Below, in pieces: positions 52,843-61,922 of a stretch of 64,000 nt of DNA; position 1 is the first letter of the stretch; every line of letters starts with the position of its first letter. Source of the DNA: Lujinxingia vulgaris (GTDB lineage: Bacteria > Myxococcota_A > Bradymonadia > Bradymonadales > Bradymonadaceae). Position numbers and translations under genes: made by a program. The stretch spans positions 186,001 to 250,000 of the forward strand of contig NZ_VOSM01000006.1 of assembly GCF_007997015.1 (NCBI RefSeq), given 5' to 3'. Below the pieces are notes generated by a model. It ran no database searches and was not told where the DNA came from. It saw only the letters and a program-made list of their open reading frames with translations.

Positions 52843-53622
52843 ATGTGTTTCAGCGATGAGAAGCCCGGGGGCGATGCGGCGTGTGACCCCGGGGCGGCGA
52901 CGCTGAAGGGGGAGGAGCTGGTGCTGGAGGCCGCCCGGAGCGCCGGGGTGATTGTGAGGAGCGCCGCGGTCGAAGCGCTCTCGCTGCGGGTTGGCGAGGA
53001 GGTGCGGGGCTGGATGAGCGCCGATGAGCTCGCGCGCCACGAGCGCTACGCGCTGGAGCGGCTGCGCCGCCGCGACCTGAGCACCCGCGGGCTTGCGCGC
53101 GCCACGCTCAGTGAGCTTGCGGGGTGCGCACCACACGAGCTGGTCTTTGAGAAGGGGGCGCACGAGCGCCCGCACCTTGTGTCTCCGGCGTTGCCCGGCT
53201 TCGACTTCAACCTGGCGCATAGCGAGGAGCGGGTGGTGCTGGCGGCGGCGCAGGGCTTGCGGGTGGGCGTCGATATTGAGCATGGCAACCGACGCGTCGA
53301 CCACCGCAACGTCGCCGAGCGCTTTTTTTCGGACTACGAGCAGCGCGCGCTCGCCAGGCTCAGCGATGAGGCCGAGGAGGGGCAGGTGAGCGCGCGACGG
53401 CGGCGTTTTCTGGAGCTCTGGGTGCTTAAAGAGGCCTGGATGAAGGCCGACGGCCGCGGCATCAGCGCCGGCCTCAATCAGGTGATCTTCGACCTCGACA
53501 GCCACGCCAGCCCGCGCCTTATTGCGCTCCCCGATGATGCGCCAGAGCGCTGGGAGGTGGCCCTCACCGAGCTCGATGATGGCCACCTCCTTGCGCTTGC
53601 CTGGCGTGAAAACTCTTTTTAA
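52843..53622 (+). CDS. 4'-phosphopantetheinyl transferase, Sfp type
   Basis: 259 residues; the ATG at 52843 has GGAG five bases before it. It converts apo to holo acyl- or peptidyl-carrier proteins using CoA. VGVDIEHGNRRVDHRNVAERFFS is the GVDxE Mg-binding motif and WVLKEAWMKADGRG the W-x-x-KEA-x-x-K motif. The first 80 residues are Ala/Glu-rich and not recognised. No polyketide or non-ribosomal synthase is in the window, so its partners lie elsewhere. It ends 20 bases from convergent rpoH. Confidence 0.9.
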   Translation: MCFSDEKPGGDAACDPGAATLKGEELVLEAARSAGVIVRSAAVEALSLRVGEEVRGWMSADELARHERYALERLRRRDLSTRGLARATLSELAGCAPHELVFEKGAHERPHLVSPALPGFDFNLAHSEERVVLAAAQGLRVGVDIEHGNRRVDHRNVAERFFSDYEQRALARLSDEAEEGQVSARRRRFLELWVLKEAWMKADGRGISAGLNQVIFDLDSHASPRLIALPDDAPERWEVALTELDDGHLLALAWRENSF

Positions 53623-53642
53623 ATCAAGGGGTTGGGCGAGGT

Positions 53643-54605
53643 TCAGTGCGCCAGGTATTCCTGGAGGGTGGGGGCGTGGTAGGTCTCCATATAAACCCGG
53701 AACTTTTTGCGCATGTCCATCTCCAGCTGGCGCACCCGCTCTTTGGAGATGCCGAACTCATCGCCCAGATCGTCGAGCTGGCGGGGATGCACGGCCAGCA
53801 TGCGCTCATGCCAGATCTGGCGGCGGCGCGCGTCGTCGATGGTGTTGACGAACTCTTCGGCCAGGCCGCGCAGGCGTTCATAAAAGAGGTGATCGTGGGC
53901 GGCCGTCTCCGGGTCGGGCTCGGCGCTGGCGAGCATGTCGCGGCCGGTGGTCTCGGAGTCGTCGCTTAAGGGGGCGTCCAGGCGCGTGAAGCCGCCGCCG
54001 GTGAGGGTGGCGACGCGCTCGACCTCGTCGACGTCGACCTCCAGGTAGTCGGCCACGTTCTCAGCGGTGGGCTCCAGCCCGCGGCTGCGCAGCTGGCGGC
54101 GCGCCTTGCGCAGGTTGAAGAAGAGCTTGCGGCTGTCGCGCGAGCTGCCCATGCGGATGGGGTAGGTGTGGTTGAGCAGGTAGTTGAAGATCAGCGCGCG
54201 AATCCAGAAGTGCGCATAGCCCACAAAGCTCGTGCCGCGGTCCGGATCGAAGCGGGTCAGCGCCTCGGTCAGCCCGAGGTTGCCCTCTTGAATCAGGTCC
54301 AGAAGGTCGTGGCCGGGGCGGTGCAGGTCGGTGGCGACCTTCACCACCAGGCGCAGGTTGGCCCAGACGAGCGTCTTGGCGGCCTCTTCGTCGCCATTTT
54401 CCAGAAAGGCGCGGGCCAGGCGATCCTGGATCTCGTTGGGCAAAATCTCGATGCGCCGGATCTGGTTCATATAAGTGGTGAGCGAGTCGGCGTGCAGATC
54501 GGTGTCACGCGAGGAGCGGGCGCGCTGGCGGGCCAGCGGGTGCACCGCGGGCGCGGGGGCGTCAACCGGAGCGGAGACAGGCATCGAGATGCAGGGTGCG
54601 GCCAT
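53643..54605 (-). CDS. rpoH: RNA polymerase sigma-32 factor (heat shock)
   Basis: 320 residues; GAGG upstream of the ATG at 54605 decides against an in-frame start at 54689. Region 2: DLIQEGNLGLTEALTRFDPDRGTSFVGYAHFWIRA. The sequence SRKLFFNLRKAR is the RpoH box, specific to sigma-32 proteins. Region 4: LDDLGDEFGISKERVRQLE. The N-terminal 40 residues (rich in Pro and Ala) are an extension. Directs RNA polymerase to heat-shock promoters. Confidence 0.93.
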   Translation of the reverse strand: MAAPCISMPVSAPVDAPAPAVHPLARQRARSSRDTDLHADSLTTYMNQIRRIEILPNEIQDRLARAFLENGDEEAAKTLVWANLRLVVKVATDLHRPGHDLLDLIQEGNLGLTEALTRFDPDRGTSFVGYAHFWIRALIFNYLLNHTYPIRMGSSRDSRKLFFNLRKARRQLRSRGLEPTAENVADYLEVDVDEVERVATLTGGGFTRLDAPLSDDSETTGRDMLASAEPDPETAAHDHLFYERLRGLAEEFVNTIDDARRRQIWHERMLAVHPRQLDDLGDEFGISKERVRQLEMDMRKKFRVYMETYHAPTLQEYLAH

Positions 54606-55052
54606 AAGAACCTCGCAAAGTAGCGCAGTCAGACACCAACAAAAGCCTGCTCTATGGCGAGTCCGACTGCGCGGGGACATCGCCAGCAAGCGTCATCGTC
54701 GGTTAGAGCAAAGCCCGTGCCAGAAGTTTCAAAAAGATCGAAGAACACCCCCGCCGGGGCATCGCGCTCGTTACGGCGGCGCGGCGGTGAATGTGGCGAA
54801 TCGTCGCGCTGTAGCGCATTGAGGAGCCGGGATGCGAGGCGCGAAAATCTCGCGCAAAGGGAGCGGGAATTGGCTCCGACTCCCCCGCTTGAGGGGGGGG
54901 CGTTGCTCAGACTTTGCGCAATATTTGCGTGGCTATTCTGGTTGGTGCAGAAGTTGCGCCTCGTGGGAGCCTCTGCTGCGTAGTTTGCGCCGGCTTTCGC
55001 CACGTCGATGGCTAATTTCATCGCTCCGACCTGCTGATGGGCCGCTTTAGAT
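54606..55052. other. Long intergenic region, possible noncoding RNA
   Basis: No convincing gene. The distal part (about 54890-55052) is AT-rich with several imperfect hairpins and precedes an isolated plus-strand terminator with no coding gene to serve, so a small RNA is possible. The part next to rpoH presumably contains the rpoH promoter. Confidence 0.35.
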
Positions 55053-55080
55053 AAGGCCCGCAGCGCTTCGGGCCTTTCTT
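55053..55080 (+). terminator. Orphan terminator
   Basis: AAGGCCCG / CGGGCCTT with an 8-base loop and TCTT; no plus-strand coding gene precedes it for at least 1.4 kb. Confidence 0.7.
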
Positions 55081-55276
55081 ACGGGTCTACGGTGGCACCG
55101 CTTTTGCTTTACCCCCGGTCGTCGCGACATTCTGCCGCACCCGGGTGCCCATTCGATTCGTTCGGCTGCCCGCAGCGAGGCAGCCGTGATTTGCGACGGG
55201 TGTTGATGAACTGACCCGAGCACCGATGTGACCCATCCGGGGTTGCCTCGGCCCCCTCGAACCTCCGAGTTACTCC

Positions 55277-56461
55277 GTGATGCACTTCTTCGACGAGATC
55301 AAAAGCTATGTCGGGTTCACCGACGACGACGCCGCTCGCCTCAAGGCGCTGGGCCCTCTTGTGGAGCCCCGCTTCTCGGAGGTGGTTGTGGCGTTTTACG
55401 ACGCGCTGATGGCGCACCCGCGCGCCCGCGGCGTCTTTGTGGGGCCCGAGCAGATCGACCGACTGCGCGCCTCGCTCAAAGTCTGGCTCGGCGAGTTATT
55501 TGAGGGGCGCTATGACGACGCGTATTTTGCGCATCGCCAGCATATCGGTCGGGTGCACGTGAACGTGGGGCTCCTGCCGCAGTTTATGTTCGGGGCGATG
55601 AACCTGATTCGCCACGGCTTTCTGGAGATCTTAAGTGATCAGCAGGCGCGCCTCGAAGACGATCCGGTCATCCTGGGGCTGCGCCACGCGGTGACCAGCG
55701 TGGATCGCATTCTGGATATCGAGCTGACGATCATGGTGCAGTCCTACTGGGACTCCCTGATGAAGCAGAAGCTCGAGATCCCGGCAGCGCTGGCCACCGG
55801 GCTCGCCCACGAGGTGCGAAACCCGCTTAACGCCATCGGGCTGCAGATGACCCTGCTCGAGCGTCGCCTGCGAAGCTCCGAGGTCGATGAGGGCGTCTAC
55901 GGTCAGGTGCTGGAGGCGGTGCGCGCGGAGCTGCGCCGCATTCAGGGGCTGAACTCCGAGATCCTGGATTTTGCCAAACCCGTCGACATCCACACCGGCC
56001 CGGCCGATGTGGCCGAGATCTTTTATGAGATCCGCCGCAACCACGAGCTTACGCTTGAGGCGGGCGGGGTGCAGATGGACATTGAGGTCGATGGCGATCC
56101 GGTGATGGTCTGCGATCGCGACCGCCTGATGCAGGTCTTTATCAACCTGATGACCAACGCGGTTGAAGCGATGCCCGAGGGGGGGCACATTCGGGTGGAG
56201 GTTGTGCAGAATGAGAGCGGGCTGCGCGTGGAGTTTGGCGACAGCGGCCCGGGGATGTCGCCGGCGATGAAGTACCGGATCTTCGATCTTTTCTACACGT
56301 CGAAGGCCTCCGGCACGGGCATCGGCCTGGCGATCGCCCGCAAGATTGTGGAGGCGCATGGCGGCTCCATTGATGTGCTCTCGCGACCTGGCGAGGGCAC
56401 CACCTTTACCGTCTACTTACCCTACCCGCGGCGTGACGCGGAGGACGAGGTTGAGCGATGA
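55277..56461 (+). CDS. Globin-coupled sensor histidine kinase
   Basis: 394 residues. Residues 1-160 are a protoglobin/globin-coupled sensor domain; IGRVHVNVGLLPQFMFGAM carries the probable heme-proximal His94. DHp H-box LAHEVRNPLNAI has the phosphorylated His178; the ATP site shows FINLMTNAVEAM (N box) and GDSGPGM. No membrane helix, so it is a cytoplasmic sensor of O2, NO or CO. The GTG/ATG pair at the start is ambiguous by one codon. The stop overlaps the next start (ATGA), so it is cotranscribed with its partner regulator. Confidence 0.92.
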   Translation: MMHFFDEIKSYVGFTDDDAARLKALGPLVEPRFSEVVVAFYDALMAHPRARGVFVGPEQIDRLRASLKVWLGELFEGRYDDAYFAHRQHIGRVHVNVGLLPQFMFGAMNLIRHGFLEILSDQQARLEDDPVILGLRHAVTSVDRILDIELTIMVQSYWDSLMKQKLEIPAALATGLAHEVRNPLNAIGLQMTLLERRLRSSEVDEGVYGQVLEAVRAELRRIQGLNSEILDFAKPVDIHTGPADVAEIFYEIRRNHELTLEAGGVQMDIEVDGDPVMVCDRDRLMQVFINLMTNAVEAMPEGGHIRVEVVQNESGLRVEFGDSGPGMSPAMKYRIFDLFYTSKASGTGIGLAIARKIVEAHGGSIDVLSRPGEGTTFTVYLPYPRRDAEDEVER

Positions 56462-57915
56462 GTGCATGGACCGAAGAGACGGCTGTTTCTCCCGCGGAGC
56501 GGGTCGAGAAGACGCCTGAGCCTCAGGCGCCGCAGCGCAAACGCCGCATCCTGGTGGTCGACGACGAACCCCACGCCCGCCGCGCCCTTGTGGAACTTCT
56601 CAGCGATGAGGGCTACGAGGTCTCCTCGGCCGGCGACGGCTTTAAGGCGCTGGGGATCTTGCGCGAGTGGCCCTGCGAGGTGCTTCTGACCGACTGGCGT
56701 ATGCCGGTGATGGACGGCATCACGCTGGTGAAAAAGGCGCGCGAGGAGCAGCCCGACCTGGGGTGTGTGGTGATGACCGCCTTTGGCAGCGTGGAGAGCG
56801 CGGTGGAGGCGATGAAGGCCGGCGCCGACGACTATCTGACCAAGCCTCTGAACTTCGACGCGGTCTCGCTGGTGCTCTCCCGCGCCATGGAGCGCATTGA
56901 GGAGCGCCGCGAGCTCACCAACCTGCGCGCGCGCCACGCCGAGCAGCGCGAGCAGTCGCGCACGAAGATTCTGGGGGCGAGCCCGGCGGTGCAGTCGTTG
57001 ATCGCGATGATCGACCAGGTGGCCGGGGCGCGCGCCACGGTGATGATCACTGGCGAGTCCGGCACCGGTAAGGAGCTCATCGCGCGGATGCTCCATGAGA
57101 AGAGCGGGCGCGTCGACAAACCTTTTGTGCGCCTGCACTGCGCCGCGCTCGCTGAGAGCCTTCTGGAGAGCGAACTTTTCGGCCATGAGAAGGGCGCCTT
57201 TACCGGCGCCAGCGCCCGGCGCGAGGGCCGCTTTGAGGAGGCCAACGGCGGCACGCTCTTCCTCGATGAGATTGGCGAGATCTCGCCAGCGATCCAGGTC
57301 AAACTCCTGAGGTTCTTGCAGCAGCGGGAGTTTGAGCGGGTCGGTGGCAACAAGACCATCTCGGTGGATGTGCGCGTGGTCGCCGCGACCAACCGCGACC
57401 TGGAAGCCGAGGTGAAAGCCGGACGTTTTCGCGAAGATCTCTACTTTCGCCTCAACGTCATCCACATCGAGGCGCCGCCCCTGCGGGCGCGCCCGGGCGA
57501 TGTGCCCCTTCTTGCGCGCCACTTTGTGGCGAAATACGCCCAGGAGAACGCCCGCACCATCGAGGAGGTTGCCCCGGAGGTGATGAGCGCGCTGGAGCGT
57601 TACGACTGGCCCGGCAACGTGCGCGAGCTGGAGAACGTCATGGAGCGCGCGGTGGTGATGACCGACGGCAAGCGCCTGGAGCTGCGTCATCTGCCCCGCG
57701 AGGTGTTGCGTCAGGGGGAGACCTCCCTGGGTGATCTGGGCGTGCAGATCCCGGGATCGACCCTGGCCGATATCGAGCGCTACGCGCTTCTGCGCACCTA
57801 CGAGGCCACCGGCGGCAGCAGCGCCGAGACCGCCGAGATGCTTGGCATCAGCGTGCGTAAGGTCCAGTATCGGCTGCGCGAATACCGCGAAGCCGGGGTC
57901 GTGATCGAGAGCTGA
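56458..57915 (+). CDS. NtrC-family sigma-54-dependent response regulator
   Basis: 485 residues. Receiver domain about 28-145 with phospho-acceptor Asp79 (VLLTDWRMP). AAA+ domain: Walker A GESGTGKE at 199-206, sigma-54-contact GAFTGA at 246-251, Walker B TLFLDE at 266-271. The C-terminal Fis-type helix-turn-helix is near 445-475 (SSAETAEMLGISVRKVQYRLREY). It would activate sigma-54 promoters when phosphorylated by the globin kinase. Targets unknown; I found no sigma-54 promoter in the window. Confidence 0.95.
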   Translation: MSAWTEETAVSPAERVEKTPEPQAPQRKRRILVVDDEPHARRALVELLSDEGYEVSSAGDGFKALGILREWPCEVLLTDWRMPVMDGITLVKKAREEQPDLGCVVMTAFGSVESAVEAMKAGADDYLTKPLNFDAVSLVLSRAMERIEERRELTNLRARHAEQREQSRTKILGASPAVQSLIAMIDQVAGARATVMITGESGTGKELIARMLHEKSGRVDKPFVRLHCAALAESLLESELFGHEKGAFTGASARREGRFEEANGGTLFLDEIGEISPAIQVKLLRFLQQREFERVGGNKTISVDVRVVAATNRDLEAEVKAGRFREDLYFRLNVIHIEAPPLRARPGDVPLLARHFVAKYAQENARTIEEVAPEVMSALERYDWPGNVRELENVMERAVVMTDGKRLELRHLPREVLRQGETSLGDLGVQIPGSTLADIERYALLRTYEATGGSSAETAEMLGISVRKVQYRLREYREAGVVIES

Positions 57916-58027
57916 GGCGTTGCTCGGCGTCGCGCTGTGTTGGATTCGTCTTTGATGTCAATGGTTTAGCCGGGGCGTGTTGGCGGGCGATGAGGCCGCC
58001 GGTGGAGCGCCGGCCGAGGAGGTGACG

Positions 58028-58456
58028 ATGAAGGTCCGCGACGTGATGACGAACGATCCGGTGGTGGTCAGCCCCGAGACGAGCGTTGAGGCAGTGCTGG
58101 GGATGATGCGCGAGCGGGGTATCCGCCATGTGCCGGTGGTCGACGAGGATGGGATCGTCGGCATGGTCAGCGACCGCGATCTGACCTTCATTCACTCGAT
58201 GCCCGGGGTGTTTACGATGCTCTCGCCGGCCGACGTCCAGGGCGTGCTGGAGGCGCCGGTGGCCACGATCATCAAGAGCCGTTTTCTGGTGGATCGCGAT
58301 GTGGTCACGGTTGGCCCCGATGATGAGGTGGCCCGGGCGGTGGAGGCGCTCTTGATGTACCGCGTCGGCGCGCTGCCGGTGGTGGAAGGCGATGCGGTGG
58401 TGGGTGTGGTCAGCGTGATCGACGTGCTGCGGGAGGCCGCCGAGCGCTGGAGTTAA
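58028..58456 (+). CDS. CBS-domain pair protein
   Basis: 142 residues; GGAGG upstream and the second Met were used to set the start. Two CBS motifs: VRDVMTNDPVVVSPETSVEAVLGMMRERGIRHVPVVDEDGIVGMVSDRDL and a second unit at about 90-140 (LVDRDVVTVGPDDEVARAVEALLMYRVGALPVVEGDAVVGVVS). CBS pairs bind adenosine nucleotides as energy sensors. Cytoplasmic, no partner domain. Placed 112 bases after the response regulator and 47 before the flavoprotein, so possibly one unit. Confidence 0.88.
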   Translation: MKVRDVMTNDPVVVSPETSVEAVLGMMRERGIRHVPVVDEDGIVGMVSDRDLTFIHSMPGVFTMLSPADVQGVLEAPVATIIKSRFLVDRDVVTVGPDDEVARAVEALLMYRVGALPVVEGDAVVGVVSVIDVLREAAERWS

Positions 58457-58502
58457 CGACGCCCGCGATGACATGCGATAAGTGGCTGCGAGGAGCTCGA
58501 CG

Positions 58503-59957
58503 ATGCAAAAGCGCGATGTGGATGTGGTGGTGATCGGGGCCGGTACGGCCGGGCTGGGCGCGCAGAGTGCGGCGCGAAAGGCCGGCGCCAGCGTCGCGCT
58601 GATCGAAGATGGCCCCTACGGCACGACCTGCGCCAGGGTGGGGTGCATGCCCTCGAAGTTGTTGATCGCTGCGGCGGACGCGGCTGCTGCGGTCAAGAAT
58701 GCGCCGACCTTCGGGGTGCACCCCGAAGGGGTGCGCATTGAGGGGCGCGAGGTGCTGGAGCGGGTGCGGCGCGAGCGCGACCGTTTTGTGGGCTTTGTGC
58801 TCAAGCAGACCGAACGCATCCCCGATGAGGTGCGGATTCGGGGGCGAGCACGGCTGACGTCGACGACGACGGTGCGGGTGGCCCTGGAGGGGAGCGATGA
58901 GGAGATGGAGATCACCGCCCGGGCGGTGGTGATCGCGACTGGCTCCAGCCCCTACTTTCCGCCGAACCTGGTACCTCTTAAAGAGAAGTTGTCCACCAGC
59001 GCCGATGTGTTTGAGTGGGAGGATCTTCCCGAGTCGGTGGCCGTGGTCGGCCCCGGGGTGATCGGGCTGGAGCTCGGCCAGGCTTTGCACCGGCTGGGCG
59101 TGCGGGTGGCGTTCTTTTCGCCCTTCAACGAGCTTGCGCATATCAACGATCCGAAGGTCGCCGAGGTCATTCACGAGGTGCTCAGCGAGGAGCTCGACCT
59201 GCACCTGGGCATCGACGCGTTTGATGTGAGCGAGGCCACCGATGGCAACGGCGGCTTTGTGCTGCGCTGGCACGACGCGCAGAAGGAGCCCTGTGAGGCG
59301 CGCTTTGAGAAGGTGCTCGTGACCGCCGGTCGCCGCCCCAACCTGGCCGGGCTGGGTCTTAAAGAGGCGGGGGTGCCGGTGGATGAGCGGGGGCAGCCAC
59401 CTTTTGATCCGCGTACCACCCAGATCGGTGAGCTGCCGGTGTTTATCGCTGGTGATGCCGCCAACCACTACCCGCTCTTGCACGAGGCGGCCGATGAGGG
59501 GCGCATCGCAGGCAGCAACGCGGCGAACTTCCCGGACATCCGCGCGCAGATTCGGCGCGCGCCGATCGCGATCACCTTCACCGATCCGCAGATGGCGGTG
59601 GTGGGCTGCGGCTGGAAGAAGCTCGACAAAGATAATTGCGGCGTCGGCGAGGTCTCCTATGCCAACCAGGGTCGCGCGCGGGTGAAGGCGAAAAACAAGG
59701 GGCTTGTGCGCATTTACGCCGACCGCGACACCGGCCGCCTTTGCGGCGCGGAGATGTTTGGGCCGGATGTCGAGCATACCGCGCATCTTCTGGCCTGGGC
59801 GGTGCAGAGCGGGATGACGGTCTTCGATGCTCTGGATATGCCCTTCTACCACCCGGTGGTCGAGGAGGGGATCCGCACGGCGCTGCGCAGCCTCACCGGC
59901 GATCTTCGCCTGACGGCGGGCACCGCCGAGAAGTTGCGCTACGGGCCGGGGACCTGA
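58503..59957 (+). CDS. Dihydrolipoamide-dehydrogenase-like flavoprotein
   Basis: 484 residues. FAD-binding VIGAGTAGLGAQSAARKAG, redox disulfide Cys43-Cys48 (TTCARVGCMPSK), NAD-binding VAVVGPGVIGLELGQALHRLG, FAD-phosphate region VFIAGDAANHYPLLHEAADEG, and a C-terminal FYHPVVEEG in the place of the catalytic His-Glu. Transfers electrons between NADH and a disulfide substrate. No E1/E2 components are nearby, so it may not belong to the pyruvate dehydrogenase complex; it could be a related disulfide reductase. GAGGAG precedes the ATG. Confidence 0.9.
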   Translation: MQKRDVDVVVIGAGTAGLGAQSAARKAGASVALIEDGPYGTTCARVGCMPSKLLIAAADAAAAVKNAPTFGVHPEGVRIEGREVLERVRRERDRFVGFVLKQTERIPDEVRIRGRARLTSTTTVRVALEGSDEEMEITARAVVIATGSSPYFPPNLVPLKEKLSTSADVFEWEDLPESVAVVGPGVIGLELGQALHRLGVRVAFFSPFNELAHINDPKVAEVIHEVLSEELDLHLGIDAFDVSEATDGNGGFVLRWHDAQKEPCEARFEKVLVTAGRRPNLAGLGLKEAGVPVDERGQPPFDPRTTQIGELPVFIAGDAANHYPLLHEAADEGRIAGSNAANFPDIRAQIRRAPIAITFTDPQMAVVGCGWKKLDKDNCGVGEVSYANQGRARVKAKNKGLVRIYADRDTGRLCGAEMFGPDVEHTAHLLAWAVQSGMTVFDALDMPFYHPVVEEGIRTALRSLTGDLRLTAGTAEKLRYGPGT

Positions 59958-60132
59958 GCTTTTTCGGCGGCTTAATCGGGCCAATCGACCTGAGGTAGGG
60001 GGGCGTTTCGAGAGAGGTTGCGTTGACGCAACGCGGAGATGCGTGCGCGCTGAGTTGACCGCATCGCGCTCGTGCCGTGTTTGGAGGGCGGCATGGTGCC
60101 GTAAGTCTCAGACCCTACGCAGGAGCATAAAG

Positions 60133-60786
60133 ATGTCATCGACGTACACCCTGATCTCGTTTGATCTCTGCCCTTATGTGGAGCGCAGCCGTGTGGTGCT
60201 CCATGAGAAGGGGCAGGCCTTTGAGCAGGTCTTTATTGACCTTAAGAATAAGCCCGACTGGTTTCTCAAACTTTCGCCGCGCGGCAAGGTGCCGGTGCTG
60301 GTGGTCGATGAGGTGCCGATCTTCGAGTCGGCCGTGATCAACGAGTTCCTCGAAGAGGTGCTGCCCGAGCCGGCGTTGCTGCCTGAAGGGGCGGTGGAGC
60401 GTGCGCGGGCGCGCGCCTGGATAGCCTTTACCAACGACGTGCTGATGGAGGGGCTGGGCACGCTGTGGTTTGCCGGCGGCGATGCGCAGCAGGTGGCCCA
60501 GGGGTTGAAGACGGTGCGCGGCGCGTTGGAGCGCATCGAAGAGGCCTTGCGCGCGCGGGAGGAAGGGACGTACTTTTCCGGCGCCTCCTTCGGGCTGGTC
60601 GATGCGACGCTGGCCCCGGTGTTTACGCGTTGGGCGTCGATGGAGGCGATGGGCTGGGGCGCTCTCCTCGACGGATTGGAAGAGGTGCAGGCCTACAGCC
60701 GGGCGTTGCTGGCGCGCGAGAGTGTGCAGGCGGCCCGGGCCGAGGGGTTGACCGAGAAGATGGTCGCGCTGCTGCGTGGCGAGTGA
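60133..60786 (+). CDS. Glutathione S-transferase family protein
   Basis: 217 residues; AGGAG seven bases before the ATG. Thioredoxin-fold N-domain: LISFDLCPYVERSRVVLHEKG with a candidate active Cys13 (as in omega/beta-type GSTs), GKVPVLVVDEVPIFESAVINEFL with the cis-Pro and glutathione-contact ES. The C-domain is all helical. Substrate unknown. 35 bases before the YitT gene on the same strand. Confidence 0.88.
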   Translation: MSSTYTLISFDLCPYVERSRVVLHEKGQAFEQVFIDLKNKPDWFLKLSPRGKVPVLVVDEVPIFESAVINEFLEEVLPEPALLPEGAVERARARAWIAFTNDVLMEGLGTLWFAGGDAQQVAQGLKTVRGALERIEEALRAREEGTYFSGASFGLVDATLAPVFTRWASMEAMGWGALLDGLEEVQAYSRALLARESVQAARAEGLTEKMVALLRGE

Positions 60787-60821
60787 GGTTGATGGTGAGT
60801 TTTAGCAAGATGTGAGGGTCG

Positions 60822-61697
60822 ATGCGCACCTTTGTGGATTACGTGATGCTGACCGTGGGCGCAGTGCTCGTGGCGATGGCGCTGGAGCTGATTCTGGCGC
60901 CGAACAGCCTTGTCGACGGCGGCACCACCGCGCTCTCGATCATGGGCGCAAAGATGTTCGGGCTGCCCATCTGGCTTTTTCTTCTATGCCTGAACGGCCC
61001 TATTCTCGTGATCAGTGCGCAGGCGTTGGGCAAAAAGTTTGCCTGGCGCACAGCATATAGCAACCTCGTGGCGCTGCTGGGGTTGGCGTTCTTACGTGAT
61101 TTTCCGGCGGTGACGACCTCGGAGGTGCTTATCGTGCTCTACGGGGGGCTGTTGCTGGGGTTGGGCGTAGGCATTGTGGTGCGAAATGGCGGGGCGGTTG
61201 ACGGCACTGAGATGCTGGCAGTGTGGGCCAATCAGCGTTTTGATATCCCGGTGAGTACCTTTCTGCTCTCGATCAACGTGGTGATCTTAAGCGGCGCGGC
61301 GCTGCTCTTCGGTCTGGAGAGCGCGATGTTCTCGGTGGCGGTGTTTTTCCTGGTCACCAAGGTCATCGACTTTGTGCTGGAAGGCTTCAATCAGGTGGTC
61401 TCGGTGATGATCATCAGCGACAACTGCGAGCCGATTCGGCGCAAGCTCGTCGAAGATATGAAGTTGCGTGTGACCCTCTTGCAGGGGGTGGGCGGCTACA
61501 CTGGCGAGCCGCGCCATATTATCTATTGCATCATCGACCGCTTCTCGTACGCGCGCTTGCGCAGTGCGGTGCATGAGGTCGATCCCCGCGCGATCCTGGA
61601 AGCCTCCATCGTCAACGAGTCGGCCGGAGTGGAGGCGCGGGCGTTGCGCGATATCGTGGCGGATCGTTATCAGGAGCGCGCCAACGGCAAGGGGTGA
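60822..61697 (+). CDS. YitT/DUF161 integral membrane protein with DUF2179 tail
   Basis: 291 residues. About five to six transmembrane helices in residues 1-200 with LILAPNSLVDGGTTALSIMG and LYGGLLLGLGVGIVVRNGGAVDGTEMLA as YitT family signatures (repeated GG-ST/D motif). The cytoplasmic DUF2179 domain spans about 215-285 (VTLLQGVGGYTGEPRHIIYCIIDRFSYARLRSAVHEVDPRA). Function is not established; sometimes proposed as a transporter. Confidence 0.9.
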   Translation: MRTFVDYVMLTVGAVLVAMALELILAPNSLVDGGTTALSIMGAKMFGLPIWLFLLCLNGPILVISAQALGKKFAWRTAYSNLVALLGLAFLRDFPAVTTSEVLIVLYGGLLLGLGVGIVVRNGGAVDGTEMLAVWANQRFDIPVSTFLLSINVVILSGAALLFGLESAMFSVAVFFLVTKVIDFVLEGFNQVVSVMIISDNCEPIRRKLVEDMKLRVTLLQGVGGYTGEPRHIIYCIIDRFSYARLRSAVHEVDPRAILEASIVNESAGVEARALRDIVADRYQERANGKG

Positions 61698-61815
61698 GCC
61701 GCGCGTTTGAGAGAAGGGACAAACCCGGGGAAAAGGTGTTGCATGACGCGACATGTCGCATAACAGCACACATTCTGGGGCCAGATATGCGGAATTTTGG
61801 TCGAAAGAGATAAAA

Positions 61816-61860
61816 TCAGGGGGTGGAACGCATCTTGCGAGATGTCAGGGGGTGGAACGC
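61816..61860. promoter_or_regulatory. Direct repeat upstream of the DUF4168 lipoprotein gene
   Basis: TCAGGGGGTGGAACGC occurs at 61816-61831 and 61845-61860, 29 bp apart, 62 bases before the next start codon. GGAAC resembles the -35 of ECF-sigma promoters; duplicated activator sites are an alternative. Confidence 0.55.
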
Positions 61861-61922
61861 CGGGACGGCGAGGGGAGGAGCCTGATCTGGTGAGTCACCA
61901 TAACTCTTTTTGAGGAGAACCC

